From NCBI GenBank assembly GCA_027704905.1, contig CM051004.1, forward strand, positions 15,443,608 to 15,507,607: a stretch of 64,000 nt of DNA, in the 5' to 3' direction. The DNA comes from Muraenolepis orangiensis. Its lineage: Eukaryota > Chordata > Actinopteri > Gadiformes > Muraenolepididae. Position 1 is the stretch's first letter, and the number at the start of each line of letters is the position of its first letter. This document shows positions 20,429 to 33,544 of the stretch, one piece after another. A program made the translations under genes and the position numbers. The notes under the pieces are model-generated. The model saw nothing but the letters and a program-made list of their open reading frames with translations, ran no database searches and was not told where the DNA came from.

Positions 20429-23400
20429 TGAGGGGTAGAGAAGGCGGGATGAGAGGGGGATGGAAGATAGGGTAGAACCACCGGGAGCATGATTATTAAC
20501 TGGCTGCAGCCAGTGATTTGTATTTTAATTTTTTTTTTCTTTTTAAAGTTAATGCACTCGTTTTCCAGCCTGTGAAATAGCAATTGTTTTTGTTTTGCTG
20601 GTTCTAAACAACAACAAGAGAAGTAGCATTGAACATTGCATTCTCATTGCGTGTGAGAATAGAATGTGTATATAGACCAAAATTGTGCACAAGTTTTATA
20701 CTTAACATAAGCTCTGTTTTGTTTTGTTTTATTCATGGAAATTGTTCCCCCCCCCCCCTTCAGAAAAAGGCAAAGGCAAGACGAAACATAGCCATAAGAT
20801 GAGACCAAGCTGAAATCAATGAATTCACAGATATGGAACCCTGTTCCCATTTTTGCACGATAGGGATACTGGAATCGATCCCTGGAATCGTAAATGATTT
20901 CTTATTTTCAATAATTTATTTTATACTGAAGGGGTCCAAGTAAATTCCCAGGCTGGGAGTAATGAGTTTTAATGAAATTGTATTGTTGACCTATATTTTT
21001 CTCCTCTTAAAATGACCAAAATGCTCTGTGCTCCACCTAGGGCAGAATTTGGCATTGGCATCGTTGCACTTTTTTAAACTACGTGAATGCACAGCTCCCC
21101 CTGGAGCCTATAAACTCAGCCTGTCATTTGGCGTGCACGCTCCACGATAATATATTAATTTATTCATGAAATATTAGCCATAGCTGATTGGCTGACCCAG
21201 GGCCGGTTCTAGACTTTTGGAGGCCCTAGGCAAAAATTTCGCCCCCCCCCCCCCTTTGAGATTTTATTTTACCGGACAAATTCGAAACTTACCGGTCATG
21301 TTTCAAAAACAGGGGGTTGGGGGAGGGATGTCGCGATCGTGAAGTCCAACGGGGGGGGGGGGAATCTGTGATTTTGATTAGTTATATGAAAATATTTGTT
21401 TAGCGAAGCCGGAGGCCCTGGGCATTACGGAGGCCCTAGGCATTTGCCTACTCCGCCTATAGGAGGCCCGGGCCTGGTGACCTACTGTGACGTAGGAGTA
21501 GGTAGACGTATACGTGTTGTGTAGTAACGAAGACACACAGAGCATTTGTGTCATTTTATTGGAAGAAATACAGTACAACAATACAATTTCATGAAAACTC
21601 ATTACTTTCATCCTGGGAATTTACTTGGACAACTTCAGTATACAACCAAAAAATAGTTATAATATATAGGGATTATGTACAGCGAGCTGGTCACTATTGC
21701 AAAAATAAACCCAGACCGGGTGACGCAGGACCCCGACGTCCTTACCTCACCTATTACACGGCTACTAACACAAGAAATCAATCATTTGACACAAAAAAAA
21801 AAATTGTGTTACTTGCACCAAAGGTTGTAACCGAATCCATAGTAACGGTCTGCTACTCGGAAATAGCCGCAAATAATACCGTAGAATGCCATTAAGGACC
21901 AATCAGAATCGAATATTCTGCAAAACTGTGTAATGACATCGATGACTCAATTCCTGCACAAAGTCACTCAACATTCATATTTTGCACGTGTTTAGATTCC
22001 ATTTCCTGCCTGTGAAATAGTGCAATAAGACTTTAATTGAATTACCTCAAACCCAATTGCATGTAGCATGCTTTTTTTTTTTACAAGGGCATCTAAAATC
22101 TGAAACAAAAGTCAAGTAAAAAAATGGCACAGGCATTGTCTTAAGAATTTTATGACTCAAAGTCCCTTGTAACAGATAACGGTCAGTGTCCGAAGATAGC
22201 GGTTTTAGTTTAAGGTTAGCGTTATTTTGATGGTCCATATAAATGTTTATGTCAAAAGATCTTTGTCATTTGACTGTTTGTGTGTAAAGTCTTAACACTG
22301 TAGACAGGCTGTCTTTTAAGGTGTTTAATTGTAAGCAATCCCAAAATCGGCCTTTTGTTTCAAAAGCAATACACTACAATGCCGTTCCATGCCGGATAAC
22401 GAGCAAACTGTTTTTACTGGGGAGACGTGTAAGGGATGAATATATGTTAATGTTTGGAAGATTCATTGACGTTGGTGATGTCAATGATTAGGTCGGTGGC
22501 TGTGTACTTATTTACCCAATCTCTGTCACAGAGGTCAGAAACCACAATGCAAGGAGCAGAGATATCAAGCCACATCCCTTACCTTGTTAAGGGGATTATG
22601 TTCTGTTCTGTATGTATTGTTTCTGTTTTTCAGTGGTTTGCTTTGATTCTCGTCTCTCAAATTGCCCTTGAATTCCCTCTGTTGCAGTATTGAATCTCTA
22701 TTTGATTTGTGCAGTAGATACAACATGAGATACGTTGGGTGTATTTTTGCTATAAATTCCACACATTTTCTCCCCCCCCCCCTCCTTCTTGTATCTTTCG
22801 GTAAACAACCTGAACTGAACTTTGTGATATTTGAATAACATAGCATTAGTAGATGCATCCGTAAATTCAAGTCATCTATGGCTCTACTTCCAGGCTGCTT
22901 GTGTGCTTGAAATATCTTCAGAGACATTTCAGCCATTGCTACTGTGAACCTACCGTGACACTACTGGCACAGACATGCCAGAAGTAGAGCTCCAAACAGA
23001 TGTGGAGAGAGATGTGATTCAGGAGCTTTCAGAATCACATCAGGAAGGAGTGGGCCCCCTTGGTTTCTTCTCTCATTTAACCGTGGACTTTTTGGGTTTT
23101 ACTTTGTACCAGTTAAATAACAATAACTCAATTTAAATGCTGGATGTGATATACCAACGCATTTTATTTCCCTTCACTCATTGTCACCAGCTGTACAATA
23201 TACTACCAATTGTATTGTTCTGTAGTGATCTAGTCTAGCCTATAGTAGAATGCAAATGTGTATACATATATATAATTGTTTGATTAATATATGTCGGGTG
23301 GAGTCCAATGTTGGAAAGGCCCCATTCGGTAAAAATGTTTACTCTTGGAAGATTACACTGTGATTGTGGTGCTTTTTTAAATAAACAAATCAAATATGTA

Positions 23401-24453
23401 TTCAGTGTATTGTGAATCTCTGGTCGTGGGGCTTTGACAAAGCACCATCACAAGCGACGACGGGGACATGCGTCCCAAAGGGAAAAGCAAGCGCCATTAA
23501 GGAAGAGTGCAGTTCTTTGTCGGTGTCGATGGTGAGCATTAAACGTGTCGACACAGATCAGGTTGCATGAGACCGGTGACTTGAGGTGAGCGCATAAAGA
23601 CCAGGTTCATTCCAGACTACCAAACTGGAACAACAGTAAATGCACTTTAGTCAAAGTTAAACTCTTTCATGTCAAAGCAAATACAGCATCATGATTTCCC
23701 TTATATGGTCATGGTGGGTTGGCCTTCTCTGATGTATAAATGTCTGTGCCCCTTTGCCTCCCCCCTTTCTCAGGCAAACAGATCCAGCCTCAAGGTAGGA
23801 ACACACTTTTTTTTATTATTGAATATGTTCTGCACCACTTAATAAACTCGAATTACCTCGCGGGAAGTAACTTAAATGTCCTAACTGCACTAATAGTTTT
23901 GTTGTTCAGTTTAACAAATTTAGCTCTGTGAGTTTGGACTACTCACTGGGGAACCCCAAACACCCATGGCCTTATCAATTAAAGTCAATTGAGTATGTTG
24001 GTAAAAGTATTGTTATTGTATGTTTGAAATGACCACAGTCACACACACACTCCGCCAACATGATATTGGATGCTGCTGCTGCAACCTTGTTGTTATTGAA
24101 TATTCTGAAGGTCAGAGAATCAACAAAACAATGTGTTTTTAGAATTAGTAGTAGTAGTAGTAATGTGAAAAGAGTAGCATGAGTAAAGTAGAGTTTGTAA
24201 AAGCAACTTACTACTAAAGTACTGAAGTAATGGCACTCTTTTTTTTATTTTACCGTGATCTGGCAAACAACCATCTGGCCATTTGCCATTGTGCCAAAGT
24301 CCTATTCGGAGCATAACACCATCTTGAGAGGAGGTTTAAATATTATAAATATTATCTTAATTGATGGGTTGAAAACGTAAAACAATGTTTTACAAAGAAC
24401 CAAACATTTCTGTATTTTTTTTCTTTTTTCTTTTTCTTTTTTTAGGTTCCAAC
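20429..24453. other. plpp6 3' UTR and intergenic DNA
   Basis: No coding exon is recognised. The plpp6 3' UTR begins at 20429. An AATAAA at 23380-23385 could end a long 3' UTR, but nearer signals cannot be excluded. A transposon relic is at 21197-21475. A possible small 5' non-coding exon of the first FMO gene lies near 23776-23794 (CAG before GCAAACAGATCCAGCCTCAAG, then GTAGGA); the ATG exon is preceded by a good acceptor, so some upstream UTR exon is expected. Confidence 0.45.
21197..21475. mobile_element. Small hAT-like relic
   Basis: The left end reads CAGGGCCGGTTCTAGAC and the right end, reverse complemented, CAGGCCCGGGCCTCC. The inside contains GAGGCCCTAGGCA repeats, poly-C, poly-G and an inverted copy of the TTGGACTTCACG core at 21330-21350. 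A clear target duplication was not found, so the borders are approximate. Confidence 0.45.
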
Positions 24454-26674
24454 ATGGTGAAAAGGGTGGCGATAATCGGGGCAGGGCCCTCTGGTCTGAC
24501 CAGCATGAAGGCCTGTCTGGAAGAGGGCATGGTGCCCACCTGCTTTGAGAGCAGCGATGACATGGGCGGCCTGTGGAAGTTCAAGGCAAGACTGTTAGTC
24601 TACACAGGAGAGGGAAACCAGCAGCATCCCCTTCGTTGTGTGTGGTGCCCTGGAAAGGGTTAAGAATTATACAGGCCCTAGTGTTGAGGCGGTGCAGAAT
24701 AGATTGAGCAATGCCCCCAAAAGGCCCCCCCCCAATCTGGCGAGTACTTTCATCTTTTTTTTCTTTTTTTAACCGTGCATCAAGCTAAAAGGAAAGGGGA
24801 GTAAATAACAACTTGTAACAGCCTGTTAAAACAACATGTTAAAAACCTGTTAACCACCTGTGTATTGGCCCAGGATAACTGCTCATTTCATGAGCAAAAT
24901 GCAGTGAGAGCCAAGCAAGTACTGGCACTTTCTAAGTCTAATATTTAGAAGTTCCTAAAATATGTAGCCCAAGAATTATTGGTATGGCTCAGCCTGAGAG
25001 GATCCAATAGTGTTTTATTATCCATACTCAAATTTACTGTGTCAAATTCGCTCAACAATAACTGCAGCATATGCATTATTGGTTTGTTGTGTGCTTTTTT
25101 TAACCATTTACAATTTTAGTCTTTTTAAATGCTTTCCAGAATAAGACAGTCAAAATAATTCACAAATATGGATCATAGTGTCAATGTTCATGTTTATTCT
25201 GTGCAATGGAATATTTTGTTGTATGTTTAGTATTTATCAGTTGCGAGGTTTGCTTTCATTTGTATGTCTTAACAAAGGAAAATGCAGCATTTGTGTAATT
25301 TATGCACATTTTGAGAAAAAAATTATTATCTAGAAACAGTCCTGCTGGGGTCAGGTGTCTGGCTTTGTTTATGTGTATCCCTTGTCCCGTGTCCCACATA
25401 CTTTATGAATAAATAAGAAACTGTGGCAGTAAGACACATCACAAAATCGTTAAGGTTCCCACCGCCATGTGCGATGTGGGCTATAACTCAAGCCAAATGG
25501 GGAAAAACGCACAGGTTTGAAGTCTCTCTTAAAAAAACCTTTCTCATCTTCCAGGAAATTTCTGAGCCCAACAGAGCCAGCATCTACCGCTCACTCACCA
25601 TCAACATATCCAAGGAGATGATGTGCTACAGCGACTTCCCCATCCCTTCTGATTACCCAAACTACATGCACCATTCCAAGATCCTCACCTACTTTCGCAT
25701 GTATGCTGAGCATTTCAAACTGCTGGAGTATATCCGCTTCCAGGTATAACATGAGAAACTTTGCACAAGGAGATACGAGATCAATTGTTAAAGCTGCATT
25801 AGATAACTCTTTCATAGTATGTATGTATTATGGATTCACTTTGTTTGCTGTACGTTTATGAATTGGCCTTAGCGAGACCCAAAACATTTTTTGGAGACGA
25901 GATCACATGGGAACATGGGAATTTTCATACTTTAGAATTTCAGCGTACTGGCTAGTACAGTGGCAGCACATCTTGTAGTCGAAAGCAAAGTGACACGTTT
26001 TACGTATATAACACTATCAACACCTACATGTGCCTACATGGATAAGTAACATTGCGTTGCATCAAAAAGGCATACATGTGCCTACATGAGCCCAGCAGTA
26101 AGGAGACTCCCTTCAGGCCGTCTGTTGGCAGAGTTTAGCGATCAGGTTGGGAATGGCGATGGGGTTGCGGACATGGAGGTAGTTGACCGCAGATTTTCCG
26201 ACCTCCATAGAAGTACAGTTCATGCTCCGATCCGTGGGATTGGGGTAGGTGCTGTTCTTAAAACTCAGTACAGTTTTTTTAGCTTTTATTGACTTTGTAT
26301 CTAGTTGTTGTAAAAGCACCATCTCATATTTTTACATATGAATTAGCAGTTGGTCAACCTTAGCTTACATCCCTAACATTATTTCTTATGTTGTTGTGCT
26401 TGCTTAGTCCTTAGTGAAGAGTGTCAAACAGAGACCAGACTACTCCCGCAGTGGGCAATGGGAGGTTTTGACACAAAGCAAGGATGGACAGGAGGAAAGA
26501 CATGTATTCGATGCGATCATCTGCTGCTCCGGCCACTACACCTATCCCCATATGCCCCTCAAGGAATTCCCTGGTAACCCAACATCTGCCAATGCAACTG
26601 CCAAAACATTCAGTCAACCACTCCACCTCATCTCTGTGGAATGAAAATTAAGTCTCCGTCCTTGTTTCTTGCTC

Positions 26675-26714
<40 letters not shown>

Positions 26715-29700
26715 TGTGTGTGTGTCTGCTTCTTTAGGAATTGAAACATTTGAAGGGAAGTACTTCCACAGCTGGGACTACAAGGGGCCAGATGACATGC
26801 AGGGGAAAAAAGTGGTTGTGATTGGCATCGGAAATTCTGGGGGCGACATTGCTGTAGAGGGCAGCAGGGTTGCGGATGAGGTGGGGAAAAACTAACTTTG
26901 AACACACATTTGCCGTTGCCTCTGTTTTGTGGTGCAATGGTCCGTTATTATAGTTGTCTAGTGGTATTATTATAGACACAAATACCCTACATCTACAGTA
27001 TAACGTGCTCTGACCAGCCTCCAACTTTTTCAGTCAGTAGTGTCATTATGGATAACAATAGTGCAATATTAAAACTACAGTTGTCAGGTCCAGTATCCAC
27101 TGGCTCTTCTGCCCTGTATCTGACCGTCTCGCTGTGTGTGCATCTTGGGTGGTGTGTTTTCTTTGGGGCTTGGTTTACAGGTTTATCTGAGCACCCGGCG
27201 CGGGGCCTGGATCGTGCGCCAGGTGTCTGACAACGGCCTGCCCTTGGACATGAAGTACAACACGCGCTTCGTCCACATCCTCTTCCAGCTGCTGCCCGTC
27301 AACCTCCTCAACTGGTTCGGCGAGAAGAAAGTCAACGCTATGTACGACCACACCATGTACGCCATCAAGCCAAACCACAGGTAACATTTTTTTTCTGGGT
27401 TTACTTTTTTTCCCTCCAGCATTAGTTGACACATTTCCCCGTACTATTCACAATAAATGTTTGGCGCAACAATGTTAAAATAAAATGTTACCATAGATAA
27501 TTAAATGCAGAAAAGTGCACACATTCCTGCCATGGGGAGCGAGCCGAAGTGTATGATCATAAGAGGAAGAAAGAGGACATGACTCAAAGTCGAGGACATG
27601 ACTCAAAGTCGAGGACATGACTCAAAGTCGAGGACATGACTCAAAGTCGTGGACATGACTCAAAGTCGTGGACATGACTCAAAGTCGAGGACATGACTCA
27701 AAGTCGAGGACATGACTCAAAGTCGAGGACATGACTCAAAGTCGTGGACATGACTCAAAGTCTTTCAAAGTCCTTCTCAAGCTGGAAGGTCTAAGGACAT
27801 TGCAAGGCTTGCTCTAGGGATACAGGAGTGGGGAACAAGAATAACAAGGCAGTCAAGATTCCAGATTGTTGTGTGGCATATGCCACGCAAGTACAATGGA
27901 AGGCTTACTCCCCTTTTCCTACCGCAGTATGACTTTTGTAGTCACACACAATTCATGGATATATCTATAGACAGGGCTTGACATTAACTTTTTAGCCCAC
28001 CAGCCGCTGTGGCCAGTGGTTTTCCAAAGTTACTGGCCACTCAGCAACTCGAGTTCATATTAATAATGAAGTGTAATGCAGTGAGTACACTGTGTAACAA
28101 TGAGTACTGTAATTACAATTACAATAATTAACAACTTTAATAATCTATTTATTATTGTCTGCTCGATTGCAAATTCTACCGGCATTTGGCCAGTGCCCTA
28201 GCTTTAGATCATCTGAACCTGTAATATGGTCATCTGGTCTCTGATATCCAAGCCAGTTCCTCATCCACAGTGACCTCTGTACCCCCCCCCCCCCCCCATG
28301 TGGCCAATAGACTGTTTAGTCAGATCCCAGTCTTCAATGATGAGCTGCCCCTCAAGATTCTGTCTGGGTCTGTGGTCATCAAGCCTAACATCAAGGAGAT
28401 CCGTGGCTCCTCGGTGGTGTTCGAGGATGACACCGTGCTGGAGAAGGTGGGGACCAAATCCACAGGGCAGAAGGGGTGTGGGGGGGGGGGGGGGGGTGGT
28501 CGTTCATTGTTTTTTCGAACTGATCAACTATCAGTTTCCACTCTGACCTCGGCATCTGTTTCACAGGTGGATGTTATCGTGCTCGCCACAGGGTACAACT
28601 ATGATTTCCCCTTCCTGCCCAACAATGCAATGTACAAGTCTGGTCACCGCGTAGGCATGTACAAGCATGTTTTCCCACCCACCATGGAGCACCCTACGCT
28701 GGCTGTGGTGGGTTTCATCCATGCCCTGGGAGCCATTATGCCCCAGGCCGAGATGCAAGCCCGCTGGGTGGCCCGTGTCTTCAAGGGTACGCTTTTTTCC
28801 ATCCCATTTATTTATGTATTTATTTATTTATTTATTTATCATCACCTGCAAACTAACTTTAAAGCTGCATGAGCATAATGGTTTCACAGTTAAATATTCA
28901 CTTATTTAGCTATACGTTTATGAATTGGCCTTAGCAACACCCCAAACAATATTATTTATTATTTCTATATTATTTATTTATATTTATTATCGTATCATTT
29001 TTGTGTACTGGCTAGTACAGTGCCTGATCAGAGTATCAATATCACCATTCAATCACATCAATAACACATGTGGACATGTGGATAAATAACATTGAGTTGC
29101 AACAATAACACTTACATGATGTATTCATTCACATTGCTGCACGAATATCCGTTTTAGTGGAGGAACAATCAATTAAGAATAATTGAATGAGAAAAATCTA
29201 TTATGAGTGAGGAAGAGCCACCTCGGAGCCACCTCAACAACCCCCCGTTTATTAGAATCAGCAAGTTATAGACGCCATTACAGCGACTGAGTGGGGAGTT
29301 GTGGGAGGCTGCCAAAGTGCCAAGTTATCTCATGCAGCTTTAACTGCCAAGCAGTTGCCAAGTCTGTTATGACATGAAGCTATATGTTCATTTGTTTCCC
29401 AGGCATTAAGAAGCTTCCTACTACGCAGGCCATGATCAAGTGTGTCGAGAAGGACACCAAAGATATACAAAAAAAGTATATAAGTATATTAAAGTATTAT
29501 TTAAAAAATCATGTTTCTTATTGATAACGCAATGCTAAGATGCCTGTCAACGTTATGTACCTCCCTGCAGCTTCATCGTGTCCAAGCGGACCCCGTTGCA
29601 GGTTGACTTTGTTGACTACATGGACGACCTTGCAGGGGAGATCGGAATACGCCCTAGCCTTCTCTGGCTCTTCTTCACGGACCATGCTCTGTTCAAGAGG

Positions 29701-30125
29701 CTCCTGTGGGGCCCGATGACAGCGTACCAGTACCGCGTGACTGGACCCGGGAAGTGGGAGGGAGCCCGCAGGGCCATCTTCACTCAATTTGACCGCATGT
29801 ACGAACCGCTGAAGACTCGCAAGGTGCGTAAGCTTCCTCCTGAACGATATATAGCAGCCAAATACATCTGTTTCCCGCCATTTAATGTGTTGCCAGTCCG
29901 TTCCTGTAATAAAGGGATTCATTCAAATTTGCTTCATGTTTCCACTTCCCTCCAAATCTATTTTGCCAGGTGGACAACCCGAGCCAGGAGTCCTCTTTTG
30001 CAGGTCGGCTGCTCAAGTTGAGCCTGACCGCCATGGTCGGAGGAGCTGTGGTCCACTACATCCATGTCCGCAACCCCACCACCATTCCCAACCTGATCGC
30101 TAAACTACGCCCACAGACGGCCTGA
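24454..30125 (+). CDS. fmo: Flavin-containing monooxygenase, paralogue A
   Basis: FMOs are ER enzymes that use FAD and NADPH to oxygenate nucleophilic N and S atoms. Ten coding exons: 24454-24585, 25555-25743, 26408-26573, 26738-26880, 27181-27380, 28311-28446, 28567-28786, 29403-29475, 29571-29823, 29970-30125. The sum is 1668 bp, 555 aa plus stop, in phase. Seen: FAD motif GAGPSG (9-14), FMO signature FEGKYFHSWDY (167-177), NADPH motif GIGNSG (192-197) and LATGYNYDFPF. Exon sizes 189, 143, 200 and 73 match those known for mammalian FMO genes. Odd points: intron 1 uses a GC donor, the usual 356-bp exon is split 136/220, and the terminal exon is split. The C-terminus is only weakly hydrophobic and ends KLRPQTA. 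The sequence is closest in style to FMO5, but the orthology is not settled. Confidence 0.93.
26092..26215 (-). pseudogene. Antisense copy of the FMO-A terminal exon inside intron 2
   Basis: On the minus strand this reads VNYLHVRNPIAIPNLIAKLCQQTA in part, ending in a stop at 26113, nearly the same as the end of exon 10 (VHYIHVRNPTTIPNLIAKLRPQTA region, 30045-30125). The similarity continues into the 3' UTR (TGCTGGGCTCA) and upstream to about 26205. Upstream FMO exons are absent and there is no poly-A, so it is an inverted genomic duplication and not a separate gene. Confidence 0.85.
27571..27760 (+). repeat. 19-bp tandem array, ten copies, each with TGACTCA
   Basis: Ten copies of GAGGACATGACTCAAAGTC (some GTGGAC). 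Each unit carries TGACTCA, the AP-1 (TRE) consensus heptamer, at exact 19-bp spacing. The array lies in FMO-A intron 5. The repeat is seen directly; a regulatory role is inference. Confidence 0.92.
27974..28200 (+). mobile_element. Dispersed DNA-element fragment in FMO-A intron 5
   Basis: Starts CAGGGCTTGACATTAACTTT and ends near GGCCAGTGCCCTAG, with GGCCAGTGGTTTTCC and TTACTGGCCACTC inside. It looks like a short hAT-type or related element; no clear target duplication was found. Confidence 0.4.
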
Positions 30126-32578
30126 AGGGGATCTCCCTACTGCTGGGCTCAAATATTATCAATAGGAACCCTGTCCCTATGCATGTGCTACTGCTCACCT
30201 AGGGGCTTGTTTCAGACAACTCTGTCTTTAAAAGGTTACTATTGTAGCAACAATGGCTGTTGTTTTTTCTGAATACGTTCATTGATGTGGGTTGATCTTG
30301 TCGGCTGTGATTGTAGAGATTTAGAGAGAGTCAGGGCACAATAATAACACGTAATAACACGATTGTAACATGTGATTATACCATTTCAATTGTATTTTGC
30401 AATCATGTCTATAAAAGACACAATAGTACTTTGAGTAATGTCGGATTGTTAATCATGAGATGTTAATTGTACTAATATAAATCTTTAATTCATTTGAAAG
30501 AAGCCAGTAAAATGCAAGCAAGTAAAAATCCCTTTGTGTTTGCATCACTCTCCCAGTTGAACACTCAGTTGAACAGCGGTTGAAATTTGTCTTGTTTTTG
30601 TGTCTGAGAGAAAGCAGCGAATATTGACCAGAAAATGTGCACACGATGAAATACATAATTATTTAAAAAGATTCTGGATGGATTAAAATGATTGCTCATG
30701 TTTACAGTTACACTCACTCCTAGAAAAAAAACTCTTGCCAGAAACCCTGCAGCATTGAGGTTCACCTGAGATCCTCGGACGGTGAGGGAATTGATCCGTA
30801 GCTTACATACCTGCACACCAGACACCAGACACAAGAAGAGGTCTACCATCATGTCCACCATCTGCACTTCCTGTGAGATAAATCATTATACGTTATATGA
30901 TGAACTGCTCACAGTGTGGACTGCAGCAGTCATGTCCTTGACCCTCCACTGCCTGTAAAACATTATTTTACTCTTCATTTTGACGTCATGGAGGGCCTAT
31001 CATTTAGCTGCTTCACTTGCATTCGCATGCATACTTTTTTATGGAGTTGGATAAAAAAAACCCTGTCTTGGACGAGTTGAGCAAAATACATCCCAAAATT
31101 AAAATACACAAAACTTGCCTTCTGGGGGGAAAAGAAAGACTTGAGTTGGGTAGACTGCTTAACAGTGCTATAGCCCTCGTAAGGGATGTACGTCACAGCC
31201 CCGCACGTGTTGCCAAGGTAAAATTCCCTATGGGAAAATGTATGGGGTTTCATATAGGCCTATTCGTCTGTCCTCCGTCTGTCTCTCTCACAGCCATTGA
31301 TTATCACAGGCTGTCCAAAAAGGAATACACTTATTATCTTTAAAGAACAGAGAGTATGTTCGTTGGGGGATTGAGGGCAGGTGAGACCAAACAAGTATAT
31401 TTTACAAAGAAGTCTGGCTGGATTGCCAGACATCATGATTGTCATGATTTTAGCCCGATGACCCGGTAAACCTGTAGTTAACCACATTCAGATGTGTTCT
31501 ACAACACATCTGGTCTACAAGAGGAATTTGTTCACTCTCCCTCTGAACATTTCTAATATATGAACACTATCTTGACTAACTTCACTAACTACGTTTCTAA
31601 AAATGGAAATAATGAAAATGACAAAAATAAAACAATGCTCTCTGTTCAAGCATTAAGCATATTTTGTTGAGGATCTCACATTCTTCAGCACAGTCTCGAC
31701 AGGTGGGTTAAAGTTGAATGCTAATCTTTTTCCCCGACCTTTGAGCCAAACAGTTCCTGTGAGTTTCAACTGGCAAACACCTAACTGCACGGATCTGGAT
31801 GAGGACATGGTAGGTTATGCTTCTTGCTCAATTTAATGTGCGTTACAAAACATGTGTATACAAGATACAGTTTGTTTCCATAAGAAAAAAAGGACCTGAA
31901 AGTTACGCCTCTGTAATTACTTTGTAGGGTAGGCTGTCTCTGGTTTGGATAACACATAGGCCTTTTCTGTACTTATAGACTACGTTTAATTGTATTTAAC
32001 AATCTTATAGTTATAACTAGATGTCGAACTGTGGTTGCGTGAGCCACCTCATTGTATGCTCACAAGACTAATACGTAAACAATCTGGTTGCTGTAAAACG
32101 ATATCATGAATGCGTGAATTTTAGATTCAACTGTCATTGGACCATTGAACACAACAACAATATTGTATTCTGGTTGTTGATTGGCTCCATCAGAGGACGT
32201 CCTTCGATGGAGTATAATTTCCTCCTCCACCACCACCATGCCAACCATTTGGTAATGGTTTAATTCAATCTTTTTCAATAATTTTTCTTAATATTTCTCC
32301 CTCTTGCCTCTAAAAAAACCGAGGAGTAGCCTCGATCCCATCCCACCATCCTCCTCCGGTCCATAATTCCCAATGTGAGCCACGTTGCAACAGTGCCTTT
32401 GTAACTTAACATGAAGTACCATTCTTTACGTTCCGATCTTCCAGTTCAGCAGGTCGACCTAGACAAGACACAAATCCGTAGCAGAAATGTTAAGGTGCAG
32501 CGTAATGTCAACTCGTAAAGTTGCAGAGCGACTCTGAAGCCATTGCTAAACGTCTCAAGTCAAGAGATCTACCAAATC

Positions 32579-32619
<41 letters not shown>

Positions 32620-32889
32620 TTTGGGCCGAAGGTTATTTAAGGTGACATTTAAACATGTCGATCATAACACTGACAACACAGTGTTGGAACACGCGTTTCC
32701 AAGAACAACAGCGGAGTAATATTCCATATGTTTATATTATTATTATTATTATTATTGTTATTATTATTATATATATTGTTTTAATATATAGCGAAACATT
32801 CAGCCAGGTATATGGCTACGTGTACTTTTCCTAGAATAAAATGGGTCGTAATCAGGAGGTGAAAGCACCCATCGACATTTGTGGTCACT

Positions 32890-32963
<74 letters not shown>

Positions 32964-32969
32964 CACACC
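30126..32969. other. Intergenic region between FMO-A and the Gypsy relic
   Basis: The FMO-A 3' UTR starts here. I saw no exon with family similarity on either strand; the frames are short and low in coding character. A (TG)n lies at 32580-32618, a TTA run at 32734-32770 and a (CA)n at 32891-32957. Confidence 0.55.
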
Positions 32970-33085
32970 GCAATTTAAAATTATTCAGAGCCAGAATGGT
33001 GGCGATTTGGTTATGTTGTGTTAAAACAACGTATTTGAATGTTATTATTGTCCGCAACAAGGAAGCGGTCAAACAGCAGTTTTGC

Positions 33086-33131
<46 letters not shown>

Positions 33132-33158
33132 CCATCTCCTGGCATACCGTTACCGTAA
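32970..33158 (+). repeat. Dispersed repeat with (GTT)n, copy 1
   Basis: Starts CGCAATTTAAAATTATTCAG, contains a (TTG)n of about 48 bp and ends with ATCTCCTGGCATACCGTTACC. A copy lies inverted at 44467-44640, on the other side of the FMO-B gene. Both copies abut a CA/GT microsatellite. Confidence 0.85.
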
Positions 33159-33271
33159 ATACCCTGACCCTCAAAAAAAAAAGAGAGAGAATCCTTGAAC
33201 TGAACTGAACTGGAGTGCGCAAACACGATAGTCAGGCGAGTGTACGTACTCTATTGCGCAATACAAAACTA

Positions 33272-33278
33272 TGTGTGT

Positions 33279-33337
<59 letters not shown>

Positions 33338-33405
33338 TGTGTGTGCATGTGTGTGTGTGTGTGAGTGTGTGTTTGTGTGTGTGCGTGCGTGTGCGTGCGT
33401 GTGTG
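33272..33405. repeat. (GT)n microsatellite
   Basis: Interrupted GT tract with GCGC and CATG breaks, upstream of the Gypsy-type gag remnant. Confidence 0.95.
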
Positions 33406-33544
33406 TAAATGCCCCATCACACAGAACAAACATCCTATTTTAGAAAAAGAGCCGTTTGAAAGTGTCGTGTTAGCCGAGCTAACAGAAGCTAGCTCGCATA
33501 AGTAGCAACGTTGTGCGCCAACGGCCAAGTTAACGTTTGAGAAA

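Noticed and set aside
21548..21895. 115-codon open frame on the plus strand
   Set aside because: No recognisable domain, no splice partner and ordinary intergenic composition.
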